From CAVXFS01 sp963761115 (GTDB lineage Bacteria; Pseudomonadota; Gammaproteobacteria; Burkholderiales; Gallionellaceae): DNA of 64,000 bases. The stretch is from the NCBI GenBank assembly GCA_963761115.1, contig CAVXFS010000003.1, positions 310,001 to 374,000 on the forward strand, read 5' to 3'. The position numbers were made by a program, and so were the translations under genes. This document shows positions 10,263 to 17,762 of the stretch, piece after piece (position 1 is the stretch's first letter; every line of letters begins with the position of its first letter). Under the pieces are notes generated by a model. The model did no database searches. It saw only the letters and a list, made by a program, of their open reading frames with translations, and was not told the DNA's origin.

Positions 10263-10985
10263 TTATTTCTTGGGTGCCGCCGCGGCGACCGGTTCATTCA
10301 GGCCCTGCTCCAGTTCGTCTGCCGGCAGATAGCCGGGATTCATCTGGCCGCTGGCAAAAATCAGTGTCGGGGTGCCGGTCACATTCATTTTTCTGCCCAG
10401 GGCGACTACCTTGTCTGTCCGCGACGCGTCAGCGCAAGTCGCGGAAGCAGGCTGCACGCCATTGGTCATCCAGTCTACCCATGTCTTTGACGGGTCCTTG
10501 CTGCACACGATGTTGCGTACCTTTTCATCCGAACCCTCGAATATCGGATACATGAAGCGGTACAGCGTAACGTTATCCACCTTCAACAGTTCGGCCTCCA
10601 GCTTTTTGCAGTAACCGCAATTCGGATCGGCAAAAAAAGCCAGTTTGCGCTGGCCGTTACCCTTCACCATTTTTTCCGCCAGCTCGAGAGGCAGCGCGTT
10701 GAAGTCGATCGCAAACAAAACCTTCGAGCGATCTTCGGTCAGGTTGCGCTTGTTCTTCAAATCAAAGATGTTGCCGTTGATCAGGTACTGAGCCTTGTCA
10801 TCGGTATAAAACAAGTGGCCGTCGGACACCACCTCGTACAGGCCCAGTATGTGTGCCTTCTCGACCTTGTCTATCTTGCCGATCTCCGGATTGTTCTTTT
10901 CCAGCAGTTCCTTCACTTTGGCTTCATTGGCCTGGGCACTGGTAAAGGCGAGCAGTGCGAACAACAACAAAAACGATCTGATCAT
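10263..10985 (-). CDS. dsbC: Thiol:disulfide interchange protein DsbC
   Basis: A periplasmic disulfide isomerase of 240 residues. The start chosen is ATG at 10985 because it gives a signal peptide (MIRSFLLLFALLAFTSAQA) and a ribosome site CAGGA; the longer in-frame extension runs into ubiH. The N-terminal DsbC dimerisation domain is followed by the thioredoxin fold with the active site FADPNCGYCKKLE, the cis-Pro segment VTGTPTLIFASG and a further Cys pair around VCSKD and SATCADA. It starts 17 bp after the ubiH-family stop on the same strand, so both may be co-transcribed. Confidence 0.94.
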   Translation of the reverse strand: MIRSFLLLFALLAFTSAQANEAKVKELLEKNNPEIGKIDKVEKAHILGLYEVVSDGHLFYTDDKAQYLINGNIFDLKNKRNLTEDRSKVLFAIDFNALPLELAEKMVKGNGQRKLAFFADPNCGYCKKLEAELLKVDNVTLYRFMYPIFEGSDEKVRNIVCSKDPSKTWVDWMTNGVQPASATCADASRTDKVVALGRKMNVTGTPTLIFASGQMNPGYLPADELEQGLNEPVAAAAPKK

Positions 10986-11002
10986 GGTCTGGTCCTGAAT
11001 GA

Positions 11003-12160
11003 TTAATTTAAGGCATGCCGCATCAACATCTTTTTCAGCGGCGTGATACGGTTGGTGGTGGCAAGTCCGGCGTTGCGCGCGCTGCGCAACAGGGGATTGT
11101 CGTTGTTGAACAATTTTTTCAGCATGTCGGTTACCGCCTGCATCGAAAATATATCTTCCCGGCGCGCGCGCTGGTAGCGTCGCAGCAGGTGTATTTCGCC
11201 GCAATCCGCTTGCGGCCCCCGTTGCATCAGCACTTGCGCCAGCTGGCGCGCATCGCGGAAGCCCAGGTTGACACCCTGCCCGGCCAGCGGATGCACATTG
11301 TGCGCTGCATCGCCAACCAGCGCCAGGCGCGGCTTGACGATCTGCGGCAGGTGCAACAGGCGCAACGGGAAAGCGGCGGGTGGCGTAAGCAACTGCAGAT
11401 CTCCGAGCTTGTTCTGCGATGCTGCAGAAACCTGCGCAGATAATTCTTGCGGGGCAAGTTGCAACAACATGTCCGACTTTTCCGGGCTGACCGACCAGAC
11501 CATCGATACCATCTGCTGCGGCAACGGCAACAGCGCGAGGATCCCGTCAGGCTGGAACCATTGGAACGCAGTGGCGCGATGAGGTTCCCCGGCAAGGAAG
11601 TTGGCAACCACTCCGCTTTGCCGATATAGCGTGGGCGGCTCGATGATGCCTGCCTGCCTGCGCACCCAGGAATCCCGCCCATCCGCACCGACGATCAATC
11701 TGGACCTGATCTCGCGCCCGTCTTCCAGTTCCAGACTGGCATGGTCTTCATGCCAGGCCAGGTCGGCACAGCGCGCCGGATGAAACAAGGTGAGGTTGTC
11801 CTGCTGTTGCAGGATTTTCCATAGTGATCGCTGCAATAGCCGACTTTCCAGGATAAAGGCCAATTCCGGCGACCCGATCTGGTATGCGGAAAAAACCAGC
11901 TCCGCGTTGTCGTCGCCGAAGATGTGCATCCGCTCGACCTGCTGCACGCGTGACAGATCCAGCCCCTGCCACGCGCCGCATCCGGCAAGGAATGATGCGC
12001 TGCCTGGACTGATCGCGTAGATGCGGCTATCCCATCCTTCAGCCTGCGGGGGTTCTGACTGTGCTTCCACCAGCGCCACGGACAACCCGCTGGACTTGAG
12101 CGATGCGGCGACAGCAGCACCGACCAGGCCGCCGCCGATAATCAGTACATCGAAAATCAT
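11003..12160 (-). CDS. UbiH/UbiF/VisC-family FAD-dependent hydroxylase
   Basis: A 385-residue flavin monooxygenase of the UbiH/COQ6 family that hydroxylates the ubiquinone ring. The N-terminal FAD dinucleotide fold is VLIIGGGLVGAAVAASL at residues 5-21. The mid motif LIVGADGRDSWVRRQAGI near 155 carries the DG signature, and the second FAD motif LALVGDAAHNVHPLAGQGVNLGFRDA is near residue 283 (the UbiH family signature). Which ring position it acts on (UbiH, UbiI, UbiF or the broad UbiM/UbiL) cannot be decided from motifs alone. The divergent dusB begins 90 bp upstream. Confidence 0.92.
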   Translation of the reverse strand: MIFDVLIIGGGLVGAAVAASLKSSGLSVALVEAQSEPPQAEGWDSRIYAISPGSASFLAGCGAWQGLDLSRVQQVERMHIFGDDNAELVFSAYQIGSPELAFILESRLLQRSLWKILQQQDNLTLFHPARCADLAWHEDHASLELEDGREIRSRLIVGADGRDSWVRRQAGIIEPPTLYRQSGVVANFLAGEPHRATAFQWFQPDGILALLPLPQQMVSMVWSVSPEKSDMLLQLAPQELSAQVSAASQNKLGDLQLLTPPAAFPLRLLHLPQIVKPRLALVGDAAHNVHPLAGQGVNLGFRDARQLAQVLMQRGPQADCGEIHLLRRYQRARREDIFSMQAVTDMLKKLFNNDNPLLRSARNAGLATTNRITPLKKMLMRHALN

Positions 12161-12221
12161 TGCAGTAAAAGAAAATCCTACTTTTGACGGAATGATGATA
12201 GCACGATGCGGATGATTAATT

Positions 12222-12227
12222 TATAAT
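12222..12227 (+). promoter_or_regulatory. Possible -10 element for dusB
   Basis: A perfect TATAAT hexamer 24 bp before the dusB ATG within the short ubiH/dusB divergent gap. No good -35 hexamer is present at 17-bp spacing (TAGCAC is found there), so the call rests on the -10 and the position. Confidence 0.35.
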
Positions 12228-12250
12228 CACCGCCCTTTTCGGAAAACGTC

Positions 12251-13260
12251 ATGCAGATCGGTCCCTACCAGCTCAAGAACAACCTCATCGTCGCTCCCAT
12301 GGCAGGCGTGACGGACCGGCCTTTCCGCATGTTGTGCAAACGCATGGGCGCGGGCATGGCGGTGAGCGAGATGGTCGCTTCCAATTCCTTGCTATACGGC
12401 TCGGAGAAAACCAAACGTCGCGCCAACCACGAAGGCGAGGTGCGACCCGATCTCGGTGCAGATCGTCGGCGCCGACCCGAAGATGCTGGCGCAGGCCGCG
12501 CGCTACAACGTGGACCAGGGCGCGCAGATCATCGACATCAACATGGGTTGCCCGGCAAAGAAGATCTGCAACGTGATGGCCGGTTCCGCATTGCTGCAGA
12601 ATGAACAACTGGTGGCGCAGATACTGGAAGCCGTGGTCGGTGCGGTGGAGGTGCCGGTCACGCTGAAGATACGCACCGGCTGGGACAGGCACAACCGCAA
12701 CGCGGTGCGCATCGCGCAGATCGCCGAATCCAGCGGTATCCAGGCACTCGCCATCCATGGCCGCACCCGCGCCTGCGCCTACACCGGCGATGCCGAATAC
12801 GACACCATCGCCGCAGTCAAAGCCGCGATCAGCATTCCGGTCATCGCCAACGGCGACATCACCTCGCCGGAAAAAGCCAGATAGGTGCTGGAGCAGACCG
12901 GCGCGGACGCGGTGATGATCGGGCGCGCCGCGCAGGGCCGCCCCTGGATATTCCGCGAGATCGAACATTTCCTGCACACCGGCGAGCACCTGCCCGCGCC
13001 GCAGGTGGCGGAAATCCACAGCGTGCTGGTCGGCCATGTGCACGACCTGTACGATTTTTATGGCGAACACACCGGGGTGCGCGTGGCGCGCAAGCATATT
13101 TCCTGGTACACCAAGGGGCTGGCCGGATCGGCCCAGTTCCGCCATCGCATGAACCAACTGGAGAACTGCGCAGAACAGTTGCTGGCAGTGGGAGATTTTT
13201 TTGAGGGTCAATTGCAGCGTGGGGACGAACCTGCACTACGAAGAGTTGATTGCTGCATAG
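12251..13260 (+). CDS. dusB: tRNA-dihydrouridine synthase B (broken as sequenced)
   Basis: The FMN enzyme that reduces uridine to dihydrouridine in the tRNA D-loop. It begins with NNLIVAPMAGVTDRPFR, the Dus signature. The catalytic Cys lies in IDINMGCPAKKICN, followed by VTLKIRTGWD, ALAIHGRTRACAYTG, VIANGDITS and GADAVMIGRAAQGRPWIF. The frame is interrupted three times: an extra C near 12443, an in-frame TAG at 12882-12884 where a sense codon is expected, and an extra G near 13222 that hides the likely true end LHYEELIAA at 13260. All the pieces join into a full-length DusB (about 335 residues). dusB-fis order is the usual bacterial arrangement. Sequence error is more likely than true decay. 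Confidence 0.85.
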
Positions 13261-13281
13261 GCGTCAAAGGGGGATTGCGTG

Positions 13282-13550
13282 ATGAACGAAAATGAGATTG
13301 CGCGCTACGTGCGCAAGGCGATGGAGGAGTATTTCAAGGATCTGGACGGTGAAGACCTTCCTGCTGCGGATTTACGACATGGTGATCAATTGCGTGGAAA
13401 AACCATTGATCGAAACCGTGTTGCAACATGCCGGCGGCAACCAGACGCGCGCGGCGGAACTGCTGGGCTCAACCGCAATACCTTGCGCAAGAAAGATCCA
13501 GGACGCACGGCATCAAAGAACTGACTCTCGAATATCAGGAACCGACATGA
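13282..13550 (+). CDS. fis: DNA-binding protein Fis (frame-shifted as sequenced)
   Basis: A small nucleoid protein; the N-terminus MNENEIARYVRKAMEEYFKD and the segment YDMVINCVEKPLIETVLQHA, then GNQTRAAELLG and NRNTLRKKIQ, match Fis, including the C-terminal HTH. These pieces lie in different frames because of about four small indels (near 13372, 13468, 13493 and 13505). After correction the frame runs to TGA at 13548-13550, overlapping the purH ATG (ATGA), so the two genes are coupled. It follows dusB by 21 bp, as in E. coli. The length is about 88 residues. Confidence 0.8.
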
Positions 13551-15119
13551 CTGCCATCAAACAGGCACTGATCAGCGTCTCCGACAAAGCCGGCATACTG
13601 GAATTCGCGCAGGGACTGCAGCAACTGGGCATCACAATCCTGTCCACCGGCGGCACCGCAAAACTGCTCGCCGACAATGGTGTGCCGATTGTCACCGAAG
13701 TGGCCGATTACACCGGCTTTCCGGAGATGCTTGACGGCCGCGTCAAAACGCTGCAACCGAAAGTCCATGCCGGCATCCTGGCGCGGCGCGACCTGCCGGA
13801 GCATGTCGCCACGCTGGAGCAGCATGGCATCCCGACCATCGACCTGGTGGTGGTGAACCTGTATCCGTTCGCGGCAACCGTCGCCAAACCGGATTGCTCG
13901 CTGGAAGACGCCATCGAGAACATCGACATCGGCGGCCCGACCATGGTGCGCGCAGCGGCGAAGAACCACGCGCCATGTCGCCATCGTCACCGACCCGGCC
14001 GACTATCCCGACGTGCTGGCCGAGATGCAGACCAACAACGGCGCAGTGTCGCGACGCCACGCGTTTCGACCTGGCGAAGAAGGCCTTTTCGCACACCGCC
14101 GCCTACGATTCCGCGATCAGCAACTATCTCACCGCGATCGATGCGGACGGCGCGAACAGCGCGTTCCCGGCGCAGATCAACTTCAATTTCGCCAAGGTGC
14201 AGGACATGCGCTACGGCGAGAACCCGCACCAGAGCGCCGCGTTCTACCACGACCTCGTTCCGGTGCCGGGCGGCATCGCCGGCTACACCCAGTTGCAGGG
14301 CAAGGAACTGTCCTACAACAACATCGGCGATGCCGATGCGGCATGGGAACTGGTCAAGACTTTCGACCAGCCGGCCTGCGTCATCGTCAAGCACGCCAAC
14401 CCGTGCGGCGTGGCGATCGCCGACAACGCGCTGAACGCCTACAAGCTGGCCTATGCGACCGACTCGACTTCCGCGTTCGGCGGCATCATCGCCTTCAACC
14501 GCGAACTGGATGCCGATACCGCCGCGCAGATCACCGCCAACCAGTTCGTCGAACTGATCATCGCGCCGTCCGCAACCGAGGCGGCGCTCAAGGTCACGGC
14601 GGCCAAGCAGAACGTGCGTGTGCTCAGCGTGCCGCTGTCCAACGCGCACAACCAGTTCGACTTCAAGCGCGTCAACGGCGGCCTGCTGGTGCAGACGCCG
14701 GACACGCTGAACGTGCAGGCCGCGCAACTCAAGGTCGGTCGACCAAGGCGCAGCCCACTGCTGCACAACTGCAGGACCTGCTGTTCGCCTGGCGCGTGGC
14801 CAAGTATGTGAAATCCAATGCCATCGTGTTCTGCAAGGGCGGCCAGACACTGGGCGTCGGCGCCGGACAGATGAGTCGAGTCGACAGCACGCGCATCGCC
14901 AGCATCAAGGCGCAGAACGCGGGTCTGAGCCTGGCCGGTTCGGTCGTCTCTTCCGACGCCTTCTTCCCGTTCCGCGACGGCATCGATGTGCTGGCCGAAG
15001 CGGGCGCCAAAGCGATCATCCAGCCCGGCGGCTCGATGCGCGACGAGGAAGTGATCGCGGCGGCGGACGAGCATGGGCTGGCGATGGTGTTCACCGGTTA
15101 CCGTCATTTTAGGCATTGA
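13547..15119 (+). CDS. purH: Bifunctional AICAR formyltransferase / IMP cyclohydrolase (frame-shifted as sequenced)
   Basis: Catalyses the last two steps of IMP synthesis. The N-terminal cyclohydrolase domain shows ALISVSDKAGILEFA, LSTGGTAKLL, GFPEMLDGRVKTLQPKVHAGIL and VVVNLYPF, then NIDIGGPTMVRAAAKNHA. The C-terminal AICAR transformylase shows YGENPHQSAAFY, LQGKELSYNN, CVIVKHANPCGVA (catalytic Lys-His), TSAFGGIIAFNRELD, and ends MVFTGYRHFRH. Single-base insertions near 13973 and 14052 and two near 14737-14741 move the frame, but all parts are present and give about 523 residues, the family length. Its start overlaps the fis stop. Confidence 0.9.
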
Positions 15120-15205
15120 GCTGGTAGCCTGTAGCTGGTAGCGGGTAGCTTTTTTTGTACGCCCGCAGGGCGCGTTTTTGCTACAAGCTACAGGCTACCA
15201 GCTAC
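15118..15205. repeat. Long inverted repeat between purH and purD
   Basis: Arms 15118-15142 and 15180-15205 are nearly perfectly complementary (AGCTGGTAGCCTGTAGCT against AGCTACAGGCTACCAGCT). They enclose a T7 run and a second small hairpin CGCCCGCAGGGCG. It lies in the purH-purD gap, 16 bp before the purD ATG. It could fold in mRNA to attenuate or insulate purD, or be a miniature palindromic mobile repeat. Confidence 0.75.
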
Positions 15206-15221
15206 TAGCTAGAGGATTGAA

Positions 15222-16498
15222 ATGAAAATTCTGGTCATCGGTTCCGGCGGACGCGAGCACGCGCTGGCCTGGCGCCTGGCGCAGGGCAAGCGCGTACAGA
15301 AAGTGTATGTCGCGCCGGGCAATGCGGGCACGGCAATGGAAGACGGCGTTGAGAACGTCCCCATCACCGCCATTCCCGACACTGATCGAATTCGCGCAGC
15401 GCGAAGACATCCAGTTCACCGTGGTCGGCCCGGAAGTCCCGCTGGCGGCAGGCATCGTGGACGCGTTCCGCGCTGCCGGCCTGAAGATATTCGGCCCGAC
15501 CAAGGCTGCCGCGCAACTCGAATCCTCCAAGGATTTCGCCAAGCGCTTCATGCAGCGCCACAACATCCCGACCGGCTTCTTCGAGACCTTCAGCGACATC
15601 GGTGCCGCGCGCGCCTATCGTCGACAAACATGGCGCGCCGATCGTGATCAAGGCAGACGGCCTGGCGGCGGGCAAGGGTGTAGTGGTGGCGATGGACAGG
15701 GATGAAGCGTTCGCCGCGATCGACATGATGCTGGCGGACAACAAGCTGGGTGATGCCGGCGCGCGCGTGGTGATCGAGGAATTCCTGCCGGGCGAGGAAG
15801 CCAGCTTCATCGTCATGGTGGACGGCAAGCACGTGTTGTCGATGGCCACCAGCCAGGATCACAAGCGTCTTAAGGATGGCGACCTGGGCCCGAACACCGG
15901 CGGCATGGGCGCTTATTCTCCGGCACCTGTCGTCTCACCGCAGATCCATGCGCGCGTGCTGCGCGAGATCATCAAGCCGGTGGTGCAGCGGCATGGAAAA
16001 GGAAGGCATCATCTTTACCGGCTTCCTCTATGCCGGCCTGATGATTCGCTGCACAGGGCAATGCCAAGGTGCTCGAATTCAATTGCCGCATGGGCGATCC
16101 CGAGACCCAGCCGATCATGCTGCGCCTGAAGAGCGACTTCGCCGACGATCGTCGAGCACGCCATCAACGGCACGCTGGACCAGGTGGAGGCGGAATGGGA
16201 TCGCCGCACCGCGCTCGGCGTGGTGATGGCGGCGGCCAACTATCCCGACACGCCGCGCAAGGGCGACGTCATCAGCGGCCTGCCAAAGAACCTGGAAGAC
16301 GCGCATGTGTTCCATGCCGGCACCACGCTGCAGGACGGCAAGGTGGTGACCAGCGGCGGGCGCGTGCTGTGCGTCACGGCGCTGGGCGACATGGTCAGGG
16401 TGGCGCAAAAGCGCGCCTACGAGATCGCCGACGGCATTCGTTTTGACGGTTGCCAGATGCGCCGTGACATCGGGTATCGTGCGATCGGGCGGAAGTAA
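15222..16498 (+). CDS. purD: Phosphoribosylamine-glycine ligase (frame-shifted as sequenced)
   Basis: An ATP-grasp enzyme joining phosphoribosylamine and glycine in purine synthesis. The pieces show the N-terminal MKILVIGSGGREHALAWRLA, VVGPEVPLAAGIVDAF, FGPTKAAAQLESSKDFAK, KADGLAAGKGVVVAM, DHKRLKDGDLGPNTGGMGAY and VLEFNCRMGDPETQ, ending in the GARS C-domain (LDQVEAEWDRRTALGVVMAA). Five single-base insertions (near 15376, 15619, 15989, 16046 and 16147) each shift the frame by +1; corrected length is about 424 residues, as expected. AGAGG precedes the ATG. Purine synthesis is essential in minimal conditions, so these are probably sequence errors. Confidence 0.88.
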
Positions 16499-16536
16499 TT
16501 TCACTCCGCATTACACCTTCCCTGAATTAGCGCCTT

Positions 16537-16574
16537 GCGCTATTTTAGTTTTTGCCAGAAATCTAAAATAGCGC
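16537..16574. promoter_or_regulatory. Palindrome upstream of the HATPase/STAS-like gene
   Basis: Perfect 12-bp arms GCGCTATTTTAG / CTAAAATAGCGC around a 14-base loop, about 70 bp before the ATG of the HTH-containing regulator, with an additional AGCG...CGCT just upstream. It could be the purD terminator or, since the next protein has an HTH, an autoregulatory operator. The palindrome is seen; the function is inferred. Confidence 0.5.
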
Positions 16575-16644
16575 CGGAATTCTGCTTTACGTTTCCGGTA
16601 TTTAAGCTTTACAATTAATCCGCTTCCTCTTTACGTTTATTGCC

Positions 16645-17655
16645 ATGACCGCAGATTTGCGCCGTTCCATGCTCGATGCCATTGCCCGTGACGGGGGCAA
16701 TGTCGCTGCCCGGCTGGCGGAGCAGCATGGCGTGTCGCGCCAGTCTGCCAGCGCCTGGCTGGCGAAGCTGAAGCGGGAAGGCGTCATCACGTCTTCCGGC
16801 GTGGGGCGCGGCGTACGCTACCAGTTGGCGGTGCAGGCCGATGCGCGGCAGGTATACAAGCGCGCCGGGCTGAACGAAGACCGGGTATGGCGCGAGCAAA
16901 TCGCGCCGCATCTTGCCGACTTGCCGCCCAACGTGCGCGACATCTGGCATTACGCCGTGACGGAGATGGTGAATAATGCGATAGACCACTCCGGCTCGGA
17001 TAAGGTGATGGTGGGGCTGGTGCGCGATGCGCTGAATACGTCGGTCTATGTCGCCGACGAGGGCGAGGGCATTTTTCTCAAGATCCAGCGCGCGATGAAT
17101 CTGTACGATCCGCGCGAGGCGATCCTGGAGCTGGCCAAGGGCAAGCTGACCACCGACCCGGTGAACCACACGGGCGAGGGAATTTTCTTTTCGTCAAAGG
17201 TAATGGATGCCTTCGACATCCGTTCCGGCAAGCTGCATTTCGTGCATGACGACTGGGGTACGGACGTGCTGCTGCAACGCGCCGCCGAAGCGCCCGGCAC
17301 GGTGGTGCTGATGCGGTTGGCGAACGACACCCCGCGCAACCTGCAAGAGGTGTTCGACCAGTTTGCCGCGCCGGAGGAATACACCTTCTCCAGGACTATC
17401 GTGCCAGTGAAGCTGGCGCAGCATGAAGGGGAGAAACTGGTTTCGCGCTCGCAGGCCAAGCGCCTGACCAAGCGCTTTGAGCGGTTCCAGACGGTTGTTC
17501 TCGACTTTGCCGGGGTGGAAGAAATCGGGCAGGCGTTTGCCGATGAGGTGTTTCGGGTATTCCAGCAAGCTTATCCGGGGACGAAACTGTTGCCGATCAA
17601 CCTGACAGCGGAAGTCGGCAACATGGTGAAGCGGGCGACGGGGAAAACGATATGA
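16645..17655 (+). CDS. HTH-HATPase-STAS-like regulator (DUF4325 type)
   Basis: A 336-residue three-part protein. Residues about 1-65 form a winged-helix HTH (ARLAEQHGVSRQSASAWLAKLKREGVI). Residues about 95-190 are a GHKL/HATPase-like domain with N-box MVNNAIDHS, VYVADEGEGIF (G1) and NHTGEGIFFSSK (G2). Residues about 260-336 resemble the STAS-like DUF4325 domain (VVLDFAGVEEIGQAFADEVFRVF). Such proteins are typically found beside restriction-modification or defence genes; the role is uncharacterised, perhaps an ATP-dependent transcription switch. Its TGA overlaps the start of a truncated hsdR remnant (ATGA), and a MmeI-like enzyme follows. The frame is intact, unlike its neighbours. Confidence 0.8.
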   Translation: MTADLRRSMLDAIARDGGNVAARLAEQHGVSRQSASAWLAKLKREGVITSSGVGRGVRYQLAVQADARQVYKRAGLNEDRVWREQIAPHLADLPPNVRDIWHYAVTEMVNNAIDHSGSDKVMVGLVRDALNTSVYVADEGEGIFLKIQRAMNLYDPREAILELAKGKLTTDPVNHTGEGIFFSSKVMDAFDIRSGKLHFVHDDWGTDVLLQRAAEAPGTVVLMRLANDTPRNLQEVFDQFAAPEEYTFSRTIVPVKLAQHEGEKLVSRSQAKRLTKRFERFQTVVLDFAGVEEIGQAFADEVFRVFQQAYPGTKLLPINLTAEVGNMVKRATGKTI

Positions 17656-17759
17656 ATGGAATCGGACAGCCGGAACGTGCAACGCAGAGCCGCGTGATCG
17701 ATCTGTTTCACGATGAACCCGGCGATTGTTCAAATGATGCAGCCACAGGAAATCGATAA
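17652..17759 (+). pseudogene. N-terminal remnant of type I restriction subunit HsdR
   Basis: A 35-codon ORF overlapping the end of the previous gene. It opens MNGIGQPERATQSRVIDLFH, which matches the usual HsdR N-terminus (a G-x-P-E-R-A-T-Q-x-R-V-I-x-L-F pattern). After about 24 residues similarity ends and the frame stops at TAA 17757. It is best read as the stub of a deleted type I restriction gene replaced by the MmeI-like enzyme that starts 3 bp later. Confidence 0.6.
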
Positions 17760-17762
17760 ACC

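Noticed and set aside
10263..11204. Longer N-terminus for DsbC
   Set aside because: The extension overlaps the ubiH-family gene and lies ahead of a perfect signal peptide with its own ribosome site.
12443..16150. Programmed ribosomal frameshifting in purH, purD and dusB
   Set aside because: The shifts are numerous, in different contexts, have no slippery heptamers and affect enzymes not known to use recoding; sequence error explains them better.
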